Source of the DNA: Citromicrobium sp. UBA3494
GTDB lineage: Bacteria > Pseudomonadota > Alphaproteobacteria > Sphingomonadales > Sphingomonadaceae
DNA: 64,000 bases
Direction: 5' to 3'
Assembly: GCA_002377695.1 (NCBI GenBank)
Contig: DFQH01000004.1
Span: forward strand, 1-64,000
In this document: positions 51,911-62,256 of the stretch, piece by piece
Position numbering within the stretch: position 1 is the stretch's first letter
Layout: the number at the start of each line of letters is the position of its first letter
Notes under the pieces: model-generated
What the model saw: only the letters and a program-made list of their open reading frames with translations
Told to the model about the DNA's origin: nothing
The model's database searches: none
Position numbers and translations under genes: made by a program

Positions 51911-53110
51911 CTACAAATGCTTCTCGTAGATGATGTATTCGCGGTTGATCCGGCTGTCGATCGTATCCGCGATGGCCACCATCCCCTGGTTGTCCTCGAG
52001 AATCCAGCCGATCTCGCCGCGCCTGGAATCGAACAGGTCCGATGCCGAGCGGCGGATTTCGTCGATCATCATGAAAGCGAGCTGGCCTGCCAGCGCGGAG
52101 TTGTGCAGCCGGCTGCGTACGCCCATCAGCGGCACGCGCATGCCCGCGCCCCTGGGTTTGCGCAGCCAGCGCAGCGTCGAAATCCAGCCGAAGGGGAACA
52201 GCTTGCCCTTGGTGCGCGCCAGCAGATCGTTGATGTCGGGCAGGGTGAGCATGAAGGCGACCGGTTCCCCGTCCAGCTCCGCGATCCGGTTGAGTTCGGG
52301 GTGGACCAGCGGCTTCAGCTTCTTGCCGGTATGCGCGACCTCGGCCGGTGTCAGCGGGACAAATCCCCAGTTACCCGACCATGCATCGTTCAGGATCTCG
52401 AGAATGATCTCGATCTCGCTCTGGTAATTCTGCAGATCCACCTCGCGCACGCGAATACGGGGATTGCGCTCTCCCGACCTCACGATCCGGCGGACCAGCG
52501 GCGGGAATTCCTGCGAGATGTCGAGGTCGTAAGTGTGGAGCCGCTTTGCGGGCCGGTACCCGTGCGCGGTAATGAAATCCGCATACTGCGCCGGGTGATG
52601 GCCCATCATGATCATCGGCGCATGATCCTGCCCGCGCACCAGCAGGCCCGGCTCTTCCCAGATCGACATCGAAATCGGGCCGAGCACGCGCGTCATGCCC
52701 TTGGCCCTGAGCCAGTCTTCCGCCTGCCGGAGCAGCGCGTCGGCCACTGCCTGATCCTCGGCATCGAAATATCCGAACATGCCGGTGCCCGGCCCCATGC
52801 CCTGTTCGGCGGGCACTTCGAGTGCGAGCCGGTCTATATGTGCGCTGATCCGCCCGACCGGCCGGCCTGCGCGGTGGGCGATGAAAAGCTGCACGTCGGC
52901 ATGACCGAAGAAAGGGTTCTTTTCAGGGTGGACGAGCTCGAGCTGTTCCGAACGCAGTTGCGGCACCGCGTGTGGCACCTGCGCGGCAAAGCGGCGGCCC
53001 AGGTCGACGAAGGCCTGGCGGCCGCGCTTGCCGGTAGCAGGCTCGATCACTATATCGCCGCCCGGCGCAGAGGCGCCGGGGCCGCTGGTGGTTGCATCCG
53101 TCACTCGCAT
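51911..53110 (-). CDS. GNAT-superfamily-like protein (YghO-type)
   Basis: 399 residues from ATG 53110. Two acetyltransferase-like halves: EDWLRAKGMTRVLGPISMSI and LNRIAELDGEPVAFMLTLPD, plus the motif PHAVPQLRSEQ of the N-terminal part. The group is conserved in Proteobacteria but lacks a known substrate. Monocistronic, ending at the terminator at 51846. Confidence 0.7.
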   Translation of the reverse strand: MRVTDATTSGPGASAPGGDIVIEPATGKRGRQAFVDLGRRFAAQVPHAVPQLRSEQLELVHPEKNPFFGHADVQLFIAHRAGRPVGRISAHIDRLALEVPAEQGMGPGTGMFGYFDAEDQAVADALLRQAEDWLRAKGMTRVLGPISMSIWEEPGLLVRGQDHAPMIMMGHHPAQYADFITAHGYRPAKRLHTYDLDISQEFPPLVRRIVRSGERNPRIRVREVDLQNYQSEIEIILEILNDAWSGNWGFVPLTPAEVAHTGKKLKPLVHPELNRIAELDGEPVAFMLTLPDINDLLARTKGKLFPFGWISTLRWLRKPRGAGMRVPLMGVRSRLHNSALAGQLAFMMIDEIRRSASDLFDSRRGEIGWILEDNQGMVAIADTIDSRINREYIIYEKHL

Positions 53111-53250
53111 GTCCCGTATCTGCTTGTGCAATCCGGCCCCTGTGTCGCCCGCGTGCGCCGGACGCAAGCCAGTCGATCACTCTGACGGGGAGGATGCGTT
53201 TGGCCCGGTGGAGAAATTGCAGTAATACGCGCCCTCAACAAAGCCCCCTT

Positions 53251-54336
53251 ATGACCATGCATCAGACACTCGACCCAGCCCGGCCCGCACCCGTGCGCGC
53301 GACCCGCCTGCAGTTCCTGGCGCAGGACGACAAGGCGATGCTGCGCGCCGCGCGCGACCTCACCAAGGACCTCGGTACGGCGAAACCGGCGGTTTACTGG
53401 ATCGACATGCTGCTGTCCGCGGGCCTCGGCTATGCGGGCATCGCGGTCGCCATCCTTTCGGGCAATCTTGCCATCCAGATCGCGGCTGGGCTTGTCGGCG
53501 CGCTGGCGTTCTACCGCGCGGAAATGTTCATTCACGAACTGACTCACATTCATCGCAACGCGCTGCCCGGCTTTCGCCTCGGCTGGAACCTGATCGTCGG
53601 CATTCCGCTGCTGACGCCCAGCTTCATGTACGAAGGCGTGCACACGATCCACCACAAGCGCACGCAGTACGGCACGGTGGAGGATCCCGAATACCTGCCG
53701 CTGGCTCTGATGAAGCCGTGGAGCCTTCCGCTGTTCGTGGCCGTAGCCTTGCTGGCGCCGGTCGCGCTGCTGTTCCGCTTCGCGGTGCTGGTGCCGCTTG
53801 GCATCGTCATCCCCGCCGTGCGTCGTTTCACCTGGCAGCGCCTGTCCTCGCTCTCGATCAATCCCGATTTTCGCCGCAAGGCGCCCGAAGGCGAGTTCGC
53901 CAGGCGCGTGCGCTGGCAGGAAGCCGGGGCGAGCCTATGGGCGATCGCGCTGGTTGCCAGCCCGCTGGCCTTCGGCTGGCGGCCGCTGCTGATCGCACTC
54001 GCCATCCTGTCGCTCACCGCGCTGCTCAACCAGCTGCGCACGCTGGTGGCGCACCTGTGGGAGAACGAGGGCGAGGCAATGACCGTGACCGCGCAGTTCC
54101 TCGATTCGGTCAATGTCCCGCCGCCGGGAATCGCGGCGGAGATCTGGGCACCGGTGGGCCTGCGCTACCACGCGCTGCACCACCTGATGCCCTCGATGCC
54201 CTATCACGACCTGCCCGAAGCGCACCGCCGACTCGCGCGCGAACTGGGCGCCGGTTCGACATACGAGGGGGCAAACCACCCCGGCATGCTGGTGCTGGTT
54301 GGCAAGATTGCGCGCAGCACGATGCTCAAGCGCTAA
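53251..54336 (+). CDS. membrane fatty acid desaturase, second copy
   Basis: 361 residues from ATG 53251. Histidine boxes HELTH (95-99), HTIHH (131-135) and HALHH (307-311). Hydrophobic segments around 55-88, 155-180 and 225-250. Only distantly similar to the desaturase at 3572, so a different substrate or position is likely. The frame is open upstream to 53092 without a better start. Confidence 0.85.
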   Translation: MTMHQTLDPARPAPVRATRLQFLAQDDKAMLRAARDLTKDLGTAKPAVYWIDMLLSAGLGYAGIAVAILSGNLAIQIAAGLVGALAFYRAEMFIHELTHIHRNALPGFRLGWNLIVGIPLLTPSFMYEGVHTIHHKRTQYGTVEDPEYLPLALMKPWSLPLFVAVALLAPVALLFRFAVLVPLGIVIPAVRRFTWQRLSSLSINPDFRRKAPEGEFARRVRWQEAGASLWAIALVASPLAFGWRPLLIALAILSLTALLNQLRTLVAHLWENEGEAMTVTAQFLDSVNVPPPGIAAEIWAPVGLRYHALHHLMPSMPYHDLPEAHRRLARELGAGSTYEGANHPGMLVLVGKIARSTMLKR

Positions 54337-54388
54337 GGCTCAAGCGCCTGATCGGCACGGTCCCGCGCACGCAGGCCGCGCCGAAGGC

Positions 54389-54922
54389 TTACGTCAGATC
54401 GCGGACCATCGCGACGCGCGATCCCGGCGGCATGCCGTGCGCTTCCTCGCGTGCGAGTTCCTGCGCGAGGCGCGCATTGTCGGCCGGATCGCGATCGACG
54501 AACCCCAGCCTGCGATAGAAGGGCGCGTTCCAGGGAACCTCGTCGAAGGTCGTCAGCGTGATGGCGGTAAAGCCCGAATTGCCCGCATCGATGATGCAGC
54601 CGCGCAGCAGCGCCGCACCGATCCCGCGCCCCTGCCAGTCGGGATGGACGCTCAATTCCCACACGTGAAGCTCGCGCCCGAAAGGCTCGGTCGCGATGAA
54701 GCCGACCGGCTCCCCCGTGTCCGCCGCCGCGACGAGGCAGTGGCCGCGTGCGATGTAGCGGCGCAGGCGTTCGGCCGGGATCGGCTCCTGCGTGGCGATA
54801 TGGCGAAGCGTCTCGATCCGTTCGAACATCGTGGCGGCGGCGCGCTCGATCGCGGGAAGGGCATCGGCATCGCCGGCTCGGGCAAGCCGGATCGACCAGT
54901 CGGATTCGCCTTGTCCGCTCAT
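54389..54922 (-). CDS. GNAT family N-acetyltransferase
   Basis: 177 residues. The acetyl-CoA loop is HPDWQGRGIGAALLRGC, preceded by LHVWELSV, and the end WNAPFYRRLGF is typical. It overlaps lptG by four bases (ATGA). Substrate unknown. Confidence 0.85.
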   Translation of the reverse strand: MSGQGESDWSIRLARAGDADALPAIERAAATMFERIETLRHIATQEPIPAERLRRYIARGHCLVAAADTGEPVGFIATEPFGRELHVWELSVHPDWQGRGIGAALLRGCIIDAGNSGFTAITLTTFDEVPWNAPFYRRLGFVDRDPADNARLAQELAREEAHGMPPGSRVAMVRDLT

Positions 54923-56016
54923 TCTTCGGTGCGCACGAGAACCGTCTCACCGATCAGCAGGAACAGGAAGAACGGCGCCCACGCGGCGAGGAACGGCGGG
55001 TAGCCGCCGAAATCGCCCATGGCGAGCGCGGCATTGTCGATCACGAAATAGGCAAAGCCCAGGAACATGCCCGCCACCGCGCGCGCGAAAAGCTGGCCCG
55101 AGCGTGCGAGCCCGAAGCCCGCGACCGCGCCCAGGATCGGCATCAGGACGGCCGATAGCGGCCCTGAAATCTTGTGCCAGTAATTGGCCTCCAGCTCGCC
55201 CGTGTCACGTCCTGCCGCCTTGTAGGCATCGATGGAATCGCCCAGCTCCCAGAAGGGCTGTGCGGTCGGATCGACCGAGGCGAGTTCGATTTGCGCGGGC
55301 GTGATGCCGGGCGCCACGATCACCTCGGCAGGCTCGGCAAGGCTCGCCGTGCCGATCGTGAAGACGCGCGGCGCCTGCATCGCCCAGCCTCCATTCCCGC
55401 GGATCGCCAGTTCCGCATCGATCTGCTGGATGATTTCCCCAGTCGGGCTGCGGCGGTAAAAGGTTACATCGTTCAGGCGCGGCGCGGGGCCGCCCCTTTC
55501 GTAACTGCGCGCGGTCAGGATGTCCGGGCCATCGACCAGATAGATGATGCCGCTTTTCTCGGGCGCGTCGGGCAGGGCGCCGAATTCGGTCTCCTCCCAG
55601 GCCGTGAGTTCGGCGGCGGCGCGCGTCACCACCCTTTCATTGAAGGCGAAGCTTGCCAGAGAGACGACCATCGCAGTCAGGATCAGCGGGGCGAGCACCT
55701 GATGGGCGGAAAGCCCGGCGGCCTTCATCGCGATGACTTCGCTGTTCTGGTTCAGCGTGACCAGCGTGATGATCGTGGCGAGCAGCACCGAATAGGGCAG
55801 GAAGCGCTGGATCAGCAGCGGCACGCGCAGCGATGCGTAGTGCCACAGGTCCGCCTCGCTGTTGCCTTCGACCGCAAGGATTTCCCCGCTGGTCGACAGC
55901 AGATCGAGCATCATCAGCACGAGCACCAGCATGACCAGCACCGCGAGGATGCGCAGGCTGAACATCTTCGCCAGATAAAGCGTCAGCGTGCGCGAGGGGA
56001 AGAAATCGAACGTCAT
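54919..56016 (-). CDS. lptG: LPS export permease LptG
   Basis: 365 residues with three N-terminal and three C-terminal membrane helices around a periplasmic beta-jellyroll. LYLAKMFSLRILAVL at the start, ALLTIITLVTLNQNSEVIAM-like LLATIITLVTLNQNSEVIAM and SGPLSAVLMPILGAVAGFG fit the LptF/LptG family. With LptF and LptB it extracts LPS from the inner membrane. It lies 11 bases after lptF. Confidence 0.88.
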   Translation of the reverse strand: MTFDFFPSRTLTLYLAKMFSLRILAVLVMLVLVLMMLDLLSTSGEILAVEGNSEADLWHYASLRVPLLIQRFLPYSVLLATIITLVTLNQNSEVIAMKAAGLSAHQVLAPLILTAMVVSLASFAFNERVVTRAAAELTAWEETEFGALPDAPEKSGIIYLVDGPDILTARSYERGGPAPRLNDVTFYRRSPTGEIIQQIDAELAIRGNGGWAMQAPRVFTIGTASLAEPAEVIVAPGITPAQIELASVDPTAQPFWELGDSIDAYKAAGRDTGELEANYWHKISGPLSAVLMPILGAVAGFGLARSGQLFARAVAGMFLGFAYFVIDNAALAMGDFGGYPPFLAAWAPFFLFLLIGETVLVRTEE

Positions 56017-56027
56017 GCGAGGGGGCG

Positions 56028-57299
56028 TCAGCTAGCCTGTTCGGCAAGGGCGTTGGCGCGTCGGCGGCGGGGCCGCAGGATCCGGCCGAGCCGCTTCACC
56101 AGCTTCGAGAAAACGCTTTCGAGCGCGCCGATCGGCTGGCCGCCCGGCACGTAGGCGATCTGCCAGAACCACCACAGGATCAGCCCGACGAAAACGACGA
56201 AGGGCCCCCACAGCCCCAGCGTGGGATCGATCCGGCCCAGCGCGGCGAAATCCTGCATGTACTGGTTGATCTTGTGATAGGCGACCACGAGGACCACCGC
56301 GACGAATACGCCGAGCGCGCTGGTCGATCGTTTGGGCGGGATCGCAAGCGCCACCGCGAGCAGCGGCAGGAACGCCATCATCGCCAGTTCCACCAGCCTG
56401 TAGTTCAGGCTCGCCTGGCTGGCATTGCGGGTATCCTCGCTCGCATTGTCGCTCCACCCCATCTGCAGCAGTTCGGGCAGGATATATTCCGCCTCCGCCT
56501 CGCCGCGCTGGCGGAAGCTCTCGATGGTCGGCAGGTCGATCGGGAGGTCGTGCATGGCAAAGCTGAGCACGCGGGGCGATTGCCCGTCGGGGTCCTGCAC
56601 GATGGTGCCATCGGACAGGCGCAGGATGATCGTGTCGGGATCGTCGCTGGTGGACAGGAAGCGCCCTTCGCGCGCGCTGATCGACAGCGTCTGCCCGTCC
56701 TGCGTGTTGATCCGCGCGAAGATGCCTTTCAGCTCGCGCCCCGATTCCTCGCTTTCCTCGATCCGCAGCGCCATCCGGTCCGCCAGGGTGGTGAATTCGC
56801 CCACCTTGATCGACGCGCCCAGCGCGCCCGAGCGCAGATCGAACTGCAGTTCCTCGTAGTAATATTTGGATACCGGCTGGATGTAGAACACCAGCGCGGC
56901 GTTGATCGCCATCAGCGTCAGCGTGATGGCGTAGGGCACCCGCAGAAGCCGCGTGTAGCTGAGGCCGACCGCGCGCATCACGTCCAGCTCGCTCGACAGG
57001 GCCAGCTGGCGGAACGCGAACAGCGTGCCGAGCAGCAGGCCCAGGGGAATCGCAAGGCTGGCATAATCGGGCAGCAGCGCGCCCAGCATGCGGAACACCA
57101 CGCCCACCGGACCGCCCTCGGTCGACACGAAGCGGAACAGCCGCAGCATCTGGTCCAGCACCAGCAGCGATGCGGCAAGCACGAACACCCCCAGCAGCGG
57201 GACGATAACCAGCCGGAAGATGTATCGGTCGAGTCGCGAAGTGAACGGCAAGGGAAGTCCCGCGGGTGATTGCGTCTGCGCCCCAGGCCCTAGCGGCAA
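56028..57299 (-). CDS. lptF: LPS export permease LptF
   Basis: 423 residues. LDRYIFRLVIVPLLGVFVLA opens the first helix; AFRQLALSSELDVMRAVGLS is the coupling-helix segment shared by LptF/G, and helices return at about 300-385. An ATG further inside is possible, since the first 20 residues before DRYIF are low-complexity. The C-terminus is a basic cytoplasmic tail (RILRPRRRRA). Confidence 0.88.
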   Translation of the reverse strand: MPLGPGAQTQSPAGLPLPFTSRLDRYIFRLVIVPLLGVFVLAASLLVLDQMLRLFRFVSTEGGPVGVVFRMLGALLPDYASLAIPLGLLLGTLFAFRQLALSSELDVMRAVGLSYTRLLRVPYAITLTLMAINAALVFYIQPVSKYYYEELQFDLRSGALGASIKVGEFTTLADRMALRIEESEESGRELKGIFARINTQDGQTLSISAREGRFLSTSDDPDTIILRLSDGTIVQDPDGQSPRVLSFAMHDLPIDLPTIESFRQRGEAEAEYILPELLQMGWSDNASEDTRNASQASLNYRLVELAMMAFLPLLAVALAIPPKRSTSALGVFVAVVLVVAYHKINQYMQDFAALGRIDPTLGLWGPFVVFVGLILWWFWQIAYVPGGQPIGALESVFSKLVKRLGRILRPRRRRANALAEQAS

Positions 57300-57340
57300 A
57301 GCGGGCCTTCGTCATCCGCGTGTTTTCAGAGGCTGGTGGC

Positions 57341-57685
57341 TCAGGCCTTCTCCAACGTGCATTGCAGCGGATGCTCGTTCTGGCGGGCGAAATCCATCAC
57401 CTGGTTCACCTTTGTTTCCGCCACTTCGTAGGGGAAAATCCCGCATACGCCGACGCCTCGCTGGTGCACGTGGAGCATCACCTGCGTCGCCTCGTCCAGG
57501 TCCATGCGGAAGAACCGCTTCAGAACCATCACGACGAATTCCATCGGCGTGTAGTCGTCGTTCAGCATCAGCACCTTGTACTGGCTCGGCTTCTTGGGCT
57601 TCGCGCGCGTCTTGGTGGCGACGCCGACGGATGGATTGGCGGGCCGCCCTTCGTTGTCGTCGCCATCGGTTCCGTCGCCCGCCAT
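57341..57685 (-). CDS. clpS: ClpS adaptor protein
   Basis: 114 residues from ATG 57685; an ATG at 57766 would give 141. The N-end rule binding core is unmistakable: [40 protein letters not shown] and the final [12 protein letters not shown]. It delivers substrates to ClpAP. The disordered N-terminal tail makes the exact start hard to fix. Confidence 0.92.
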   Translation of the reverse strand: MAGDGTDGDDNEGRPANPSVGVATKTRAKPKKPSQYKVLMLNDDYTPMEFVVMVLKRFFRMDLDEATQVMLHVHQRGVGVCGIFPYEVAETKVNQVMDFARQNEHPLQCTLEKA

Positions 57686-57965
57686 ACAAGGGATGGCCGG
57701 GATGCGAGCGGATTCCGGGCCGGACGCGGAAATCCTCTGGGAAGCGGGGCTGGCTGGTTCACGCATAGCGACACAATATCGTAACGCCCGCGCAATCCGC
57801 AAGAGAGGGTGCGGAAGGCAGGGCAAGAAGGACGGTGGGCAGGCGCCCCGGGTGCGGGCGCCGGGCTTCAAACGGCAAGGGGCCGGACGATCGTGTCGCC
57901 CGGCCCCCGGCCCCGGTTCCGATCGCCCGCGCTCACGCGCCGGGCATCGGCCGATTCGCTCACCC

Positions 57966-58772
57966 TCAGGCGGCGACCTTGTTCATCTTCTCGACCGCTT
58001 CGCTCACGCGGCTGGTCAGCGGGGCCATCGCGTCGTTGGTCAGCTTGATCCAGGCTTCGGTGTTCTTCGAACCGGCGGCGACCGCGTTGTCGAACGAACG
58101 GCGCATGATGTCGCTCTGCAGCTTCACCAGCTCGGTCGGCGACTTGGCGGCGGCCATCAGGCGGGCATCTTCGCTGATCTGGTCGGCGGCCTTGCGGCTT
58201 TCCTCGACCGCTTCACGGGTCATGTCCTGCATGCCGGTGAAGAGGATCTTGCCCGCTTCGGCCATTGCTTCGGCATTGGCGCGCTGGAAGGTGACCATTT
58301 CACCGGTCATTTCCGTGCCCTTTTCGTACATGCCGGCAAGGCGGGTCTGCATTTCATTGGCCATGTTGCTGGCCATGTCGGCAGTTTTGGTCTGGGTCTT
58401 GGTAGCCATGGTGGTGTCCTTGGGTTTGGAGGTTTTCGCGGTGCGCTTGGCACCCGATTTGGTTGTGGTTTTCTTCTGGGTGGCGGTCTTCACGGCCGAC
58501 GTTTTCGCAGGCGTCTTCTTCGCCGGAGACTTGGCGGTCTTGGCAACGGCAGCCTTCTTGCGCGGCGCGGCCTTTTTCGGCTTCGGTGCGGCTTCAGCCT
58601 TCACCGGTTCGGTCTTGGCGGGCGCGGCTGCCTTTGCGGCAGCCGGTGCCGGAGTTTCCGCCGGAGCTGCCGAGGCATCTTCAGCAGGCTTGCTGCCGGA
58701 TTTCGCTTCGACGGCGCTTTCATACGCCTTCTGCGCGGCGGCATCGCCCTTGGTATCGGTTTCGTCGGCCAT
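57966..58772 (-). CDS. phasin with histone H1-like N-terminal half
   Basis: 268 residues from ATG 58772. Residues 25-125 are Lys/Ala/Pro-rich ([20 protein letters not shown]), resembling histone H1 or PhaF tails that bind DNA. The C-terminal half is a phasin helix bundle ([20 protein letters not shown]). It lies downstream of phaC and probably coats PHA granules, with the basic half tethering granules to the nucleoid; the tether is inferred. Confidence 0.85.
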   Translation of the reverse strand: MADETDTKGDAAAQKAYESAVEAKSGSKPAEDASAAPAETPAPAAAKAAAPAKTEPVKAEAAPKPKKAAPRKKAAVAKTAKSPAKKTPAKTSAVKTATQKKTTTKSGAKRTAKTSKPKDTTMATKTQTKTADMASNMANEMQTRLAGMYEKGTEMTGEMVTFQRANAEAMAEAGKILFTGMQDMTREAVEESRKAADQISEDARLMAAAKSPTELVKLQSDIMRRSFDNAVAAGSKNTEAWIKLTNDAMAPLTSRVSEAVEKMNKVAA

Positions 58773-58885
58773 GAAGAATCTCACGTTTCTTGCTGCGATG
58801 CACAAATATGCCTTCAAGCAAGAATATTCAAGCCTTTTTTGTGCAGTGCACAAAAGGCGTTAGCCAACTGTAATATCGCCTTTAA

Positions 58886-60787
58886 TCAGCGTTCCTTCAC
58901 ATAGCGGCCCGGGGCGGGTTCGATCACCTTGTCCTTCTCGCCGCTGCCGGGCTTGCGCTTGCCTCGTGCCTGGACTTCCTTGCTGTCCTGCCCGCGGATC
59001 CACTCGATCCAGTCGGGCCACCAGCTGCCGGGATGCTCGGTTGCGCCCGCGCGGAATTCCTCCAGCGTGTCGACGTCCTCGCCCTCGTTGATCCAGTACT
59101 GGTACTTGCCCGCGGCGGGCGGATTGACCACTCCCGCGATATGGCCCGACCCGGCGAGCACGAAGCGCAGCGGACCGCGAAAATGCTCGGTGATCTTCCA
59201 TACGCTCGATGCGGGGGCGATATGGTCGTCCTTGCCGGCCTGCACATAGGTGGGCACCTCCACCTTCCTCAGGTCGATAGGCGTGCCCAGCGCCTGCAGC
59301 CGCCCCGGTTTCACCAGCAGATTGTCGCGGTATAGGTCCTGCAGATAATCGCGGTGCCACTTGGCGGGCAGGTTGGTCACATCGCCATTCCAGTGCAGCA
59401 GATCGAAGGCGGTGTGATCCTCCCCCAGCAGGTAGTTGCGCACGACGTAGTTCCAGATCAGGTCGTTGCCGCGCAGCAGGTTGAAGGTTGCCGCCATGAA
59501 CCGCCCGTCCAGATAGCCGTCGCGCTTCAGCCCCTGGATGGCGGCAATCTGCTGATCGTCGACGAAATGCAGCAGGTCGCCCGCGTCGGTGAAATCGATC
59601 TGGGCGGTGAAGAAGGTCGCGCTCTTGACCTTGTCGGCTTCCTCGCGCGCGGCGAGCAGGGCGAGCGTCGCGGCCAGCGTCGTGCCCGCCACGCAGTAGC
59701 CGATCGCATGGACGTGGGGCTGTCGCAGCCGCTTTCGCACATGGTCGATCGCCTCGATCTGGGCGGCGATGTAATCGTCCCAGACGATATCCTTCATGGA
59801 TGAGTCCGCCGATTTCCAGCTGACCATGAACACGGTAAGCCCCTGATCGAGGGCCCACTTCACGAAGCTCTTCTTCTCGTTGAGGTCGAGGATGTAGAAC
59901 CGGTTGATCCACGGCGGGAAGATCACCAGAGGCACGCTCAGCACCTTTTCGGTGGTCGGCTCGTACTGGATCAGCTGGTACAGCGGCGTCTCGAACACGA
60001 CCTGGCCCGGCGTGGCCGCGATATCCTCCCCCACGGTGAAGGCCTGCGGGTCCGAATGGGTCAGCTGGCCCTTCTGCAGGTCCTGCAGCAGGTTCTGCAT
60101 GCCCTTCACCAGGCTTTCGCCGCGCGTTTCCATGATGCGATCGAGCACGATCGGATTGGTCGCCGCGAAATTCGCGGGGCTGAGCGCTTCGGCCATCGCC
60201 TGCGTGGCGAACTTCAGCTGCTCCCGCTTGCCCGGTTCGACCGTGTCCATCTTCTCCACCATTGCCAGCACGCGTTCGGTGAGCAGGAGATAGGTCTGAT
60301 GGATCAGCGCGAAGATCGGCTGTTCGCGCCAGCGCGGGTCGGCAAAGCGCCGGTCCTTGCGGGGCAGTTCGGCATCGCCGCCAGCCGCGTCCTGCGAGTC
60401 GCCCGGCGCGACCAGCAGTGCCTGCCACAATTGCACGCTTTCGGCCCACCAGCGCTGCTGTTCCGCCGGATCGGCGAAGGGCAGTTGCTGCGTCCAGGTC
60501 TCGAACATGGCGAACCACTTTGCCGGCCACTCGGCAGGATCGCCCGCCATCATCTCGTTGGTCGCCTCGATCGCGTTGGTCTGGCAGAATTCCAGCCACA
60601 TCGTCTGGAGGCGGGTGGCGTTCTGTGCCCACTTCTGGAGGTCGGCCGTCGGGAGCGGTGCAGCGTCTTCGCCTGCCGTGGGCGGCTGGGTCAGCGGGGC
60701 GAACATCATCTGGGTCCAGCGCGCCTGCGCTTCCAGCATCGCTGCGAACGGATCGGTTCCGGAAGGATCAGGTGTCGTGTCCGCCAT
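58886..60787 (-). CDS. phaC: class I poly(R)-hydroxyalkanoate synthase PhaC
   Basis: 633 residues. Lipase-like box GYCVAG with catalytic Cys365, the Asp in GKDDHIAP and the His in GSGHIAG complete the triad. VIFPPWINRFYILDLN and WNGDVTNLPAKWHRDYL are class I features. It polymerises hydroxyacyl-CoA into storage polyester. Phasin follows in the same direction. Confidence 0.95.
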   Translation of the reverse strand: MADTTPDPSGTDPFAAMLEAQARWTQMMFAPLTQPPTAGEDAAPLPTADLQKWAQNATRLQTMWLEFCQTNAIEATNEMMAGDPAEWPAKWFAMFETWTQQLPFADPAEQQRWWAESVQLWQALLVAPGDSQDAAGGDAELPRKDRRFADPRWREQPIFALIHQTYLLLTERVLAMVEKMDTVEPGKREQLKFATQAMAEALSPANFAATNPIVLDRIMETRGESLVKGMQNLLQDLQKGQLTHSDPQAFTVGEDIAATPGQVVFETPLYQLIQYEPTTEKVLSVPLVIFPPWINRFYILDLNEKKSFVKWALDQGLTVFMVSWKSADSSMKDIVWDDYIAAQIEAIDHVRKRLRQPHVHAIGYCVAGTTLAATLALLAAREEADKVKSATFFTAQIDFTDAGDLLHFVDDQQIAAIQGLKRDGYLDGRFMAATFNLLRGNDLIWNYVVRNYLLGEDHTAFDLLHWNGDVTNLPAKWHRDYLQDLYRDNLLVKPGRLQALGTPIDLRKVEVPTYVQAGKDDHIAPASSVWKITEHFRGPLRFVLAGSGHIAGVVNPPAAGKYQYWINEGEDVDTLEEFRAGATEHPGSWWPDWIEWIRGQDSKEVQARGKRKPGSGEKDKVIEPAPGRYVKER

Positions 60788-60938
60788 CGCATCGGTCCTC
60801 TCTTGTCGCTAAGAGGCCGCATCCCATCGGGATCGACTGCCGGAAAATTCTGGGCGTCCTCTCGCTGGCAACAATTGCACAGAAGCGCGTGGCGTTCCAG
60901 AATGGGGATAGTGATGCGCGAACCAGCGGGAGCAAGGC

Positions 60939-62126
60939 TTGAGCGACGACCAGTTCTACCGGATGCGGCGATTGCCGCCCTACGTGATCGCCGAAGTGAA
61001 TGCGATGCGACACGCGGCCCGGCGGGCGGGGCGCGACATCATCGATCTTGGCATGGGCAATCCCGACCATCCCCCGCCGCAGCATGTGATCGACAAGCTG
61101 TGCGAGGTTGCGGGTAAGCCTAGCGCCCACGGCTATTCTCAGTCGCGCGGAATTCCCGGGCTGCGCAAGGCGCAGGCGAACTACTACGGCCGCCGCTTCA
61201 ACGTCGATCTCGACCCTGAGCGCGAGGTGGTCGTCACCATGGGATCGAAGGAGGGGCTCTCGTCGATGGCCACCGCCATCGTCGCACCGGGCGACGTCGT
61301 GCTGGCGCCGAGCCCGTCCTACCCGATCCACACCTACGGCTTCATCATCGCGGGCGCGACGATCCGGTCCGTCCCGACCACGCCCGACGAAGCCTATTGG
61401 GAAGCGCTGGACCAGGCGATGGCCTATACCTCGCCCCGGCCGAGCGTGCTGGTGGTCAACTACCCGTCCAACCCGACGGCGGAGACGGTCGATCTCGCCT
61501 TCTACGAACGGCTGGTTGCCTGGGCGCGGGAGAACAAGGTGTGGGTCCTGTCCGACCTCGCCTATTCGGAGCTCTATTACGACGGCAAGCCGACCCGCTC
61601 GATCCTGGAAGTGCCCGGCGCGAAGGAGTGCGCGGTCGAGTTTACGTCCATGTCCAAGACCTATTCCATGGCGGGGTGGCGGATGGGCTTTGCGGTCGGC
61701 AACCCCCAGCTGATCGCGGCGCTGACGCGGGTGAAGTCCTACCTCGATTACGGGGCCTTCACGCCGATTCAGGCGGCGGCCTGCGCCGCGCTCAACGGCC
61801 CGCAGGACATCGTCGAGGAGAACCGCCTGCGCTACCAGAACCGGCGCGATGTGATGGTGGAGGCCTTCGGGCGTGCCGGATGGGAAATCCCTACCCCGCC
61901 AGCCAGCATGTTCGCCTGGGCCCCCCTGCCGCCGGGCTTCCACAACATGGGCAGCCTGGAATTCTCGAAGCAGTTGCTGGAAGAAGCGGGGGTCGCGGTG
62001 GCAGCGGGTATCGGCTACGGCGAGGAAGGCGAGGGCTACGTACGGATCGCCATGGTCGAGAACGAGCAGCGCATCCGGCAGGCGGCGCGCAACGTGAAGC
62101 GTTTCCTCCAGCGCGAAGGAAGCTGA
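60939..62126 (+). CDS. alaC: AlaC-like class I/II aminotransferase
   Basis: 395 residues from a TTG start at 60939 with GGGAGCAAGG upstream. DLGMGNPDHPPPQHVIDKL, NYPSNPTAETVDLAFYERL and the PLP lysine Lys240 (SMSKTYSMAGWRMG) are intact. Closest in pattern to AlaC-type alanine transaminases, which form alanine from pyruvate and glutamate. Exact substrates remain to be shown. Confidence 0.85.
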   Translation: MSDDQFYRMRRLPPYVIAEVNAMRHAARRAGRDIIDLGMGNPDHPPPQHVIDKLCEVAGKPSAHGYSQSRGIPGLRKAQANYYGRRFNVDLDPEREVVVTMGSKEGLSSMATAIVAPGDVVLAPSPSYPIHTYGFIIAGATIRSVPTTPDEAYWEALDQAMAYTSPRPSVLVVNYPSNPTAETVDLAFYERLVAWARENKVWVLSDLAYSELYYDGKPTRSILEVPGAKECAVEFTSMSKTYSMAGWRMGFAVGNPQLIAALTRVKSYLDYGAFTPIQAAACAALNGPQDIVEENRLRYQNRRDVMVEAFGRAGWEIPTPPASMFAWAPLPPGFHNMGSLEFSKQLLEEAGVAVAAGIGYGEEGEGYVRIAMVENEQRIRQAARNVKRFLQREGS

Positions 62127-62256
62127 CACGCGCCGAACAGGCCTGCCCCGGCTAGGTCCAACTCCCTAAGCAGCCACGCTGAATTGCTCCCCCGCCGCCA
62201 GGCTTTAGCCTCGAGGCAGGACGATCGGGCAATGGGCAGCGAGGCGGCGGGGGCGC

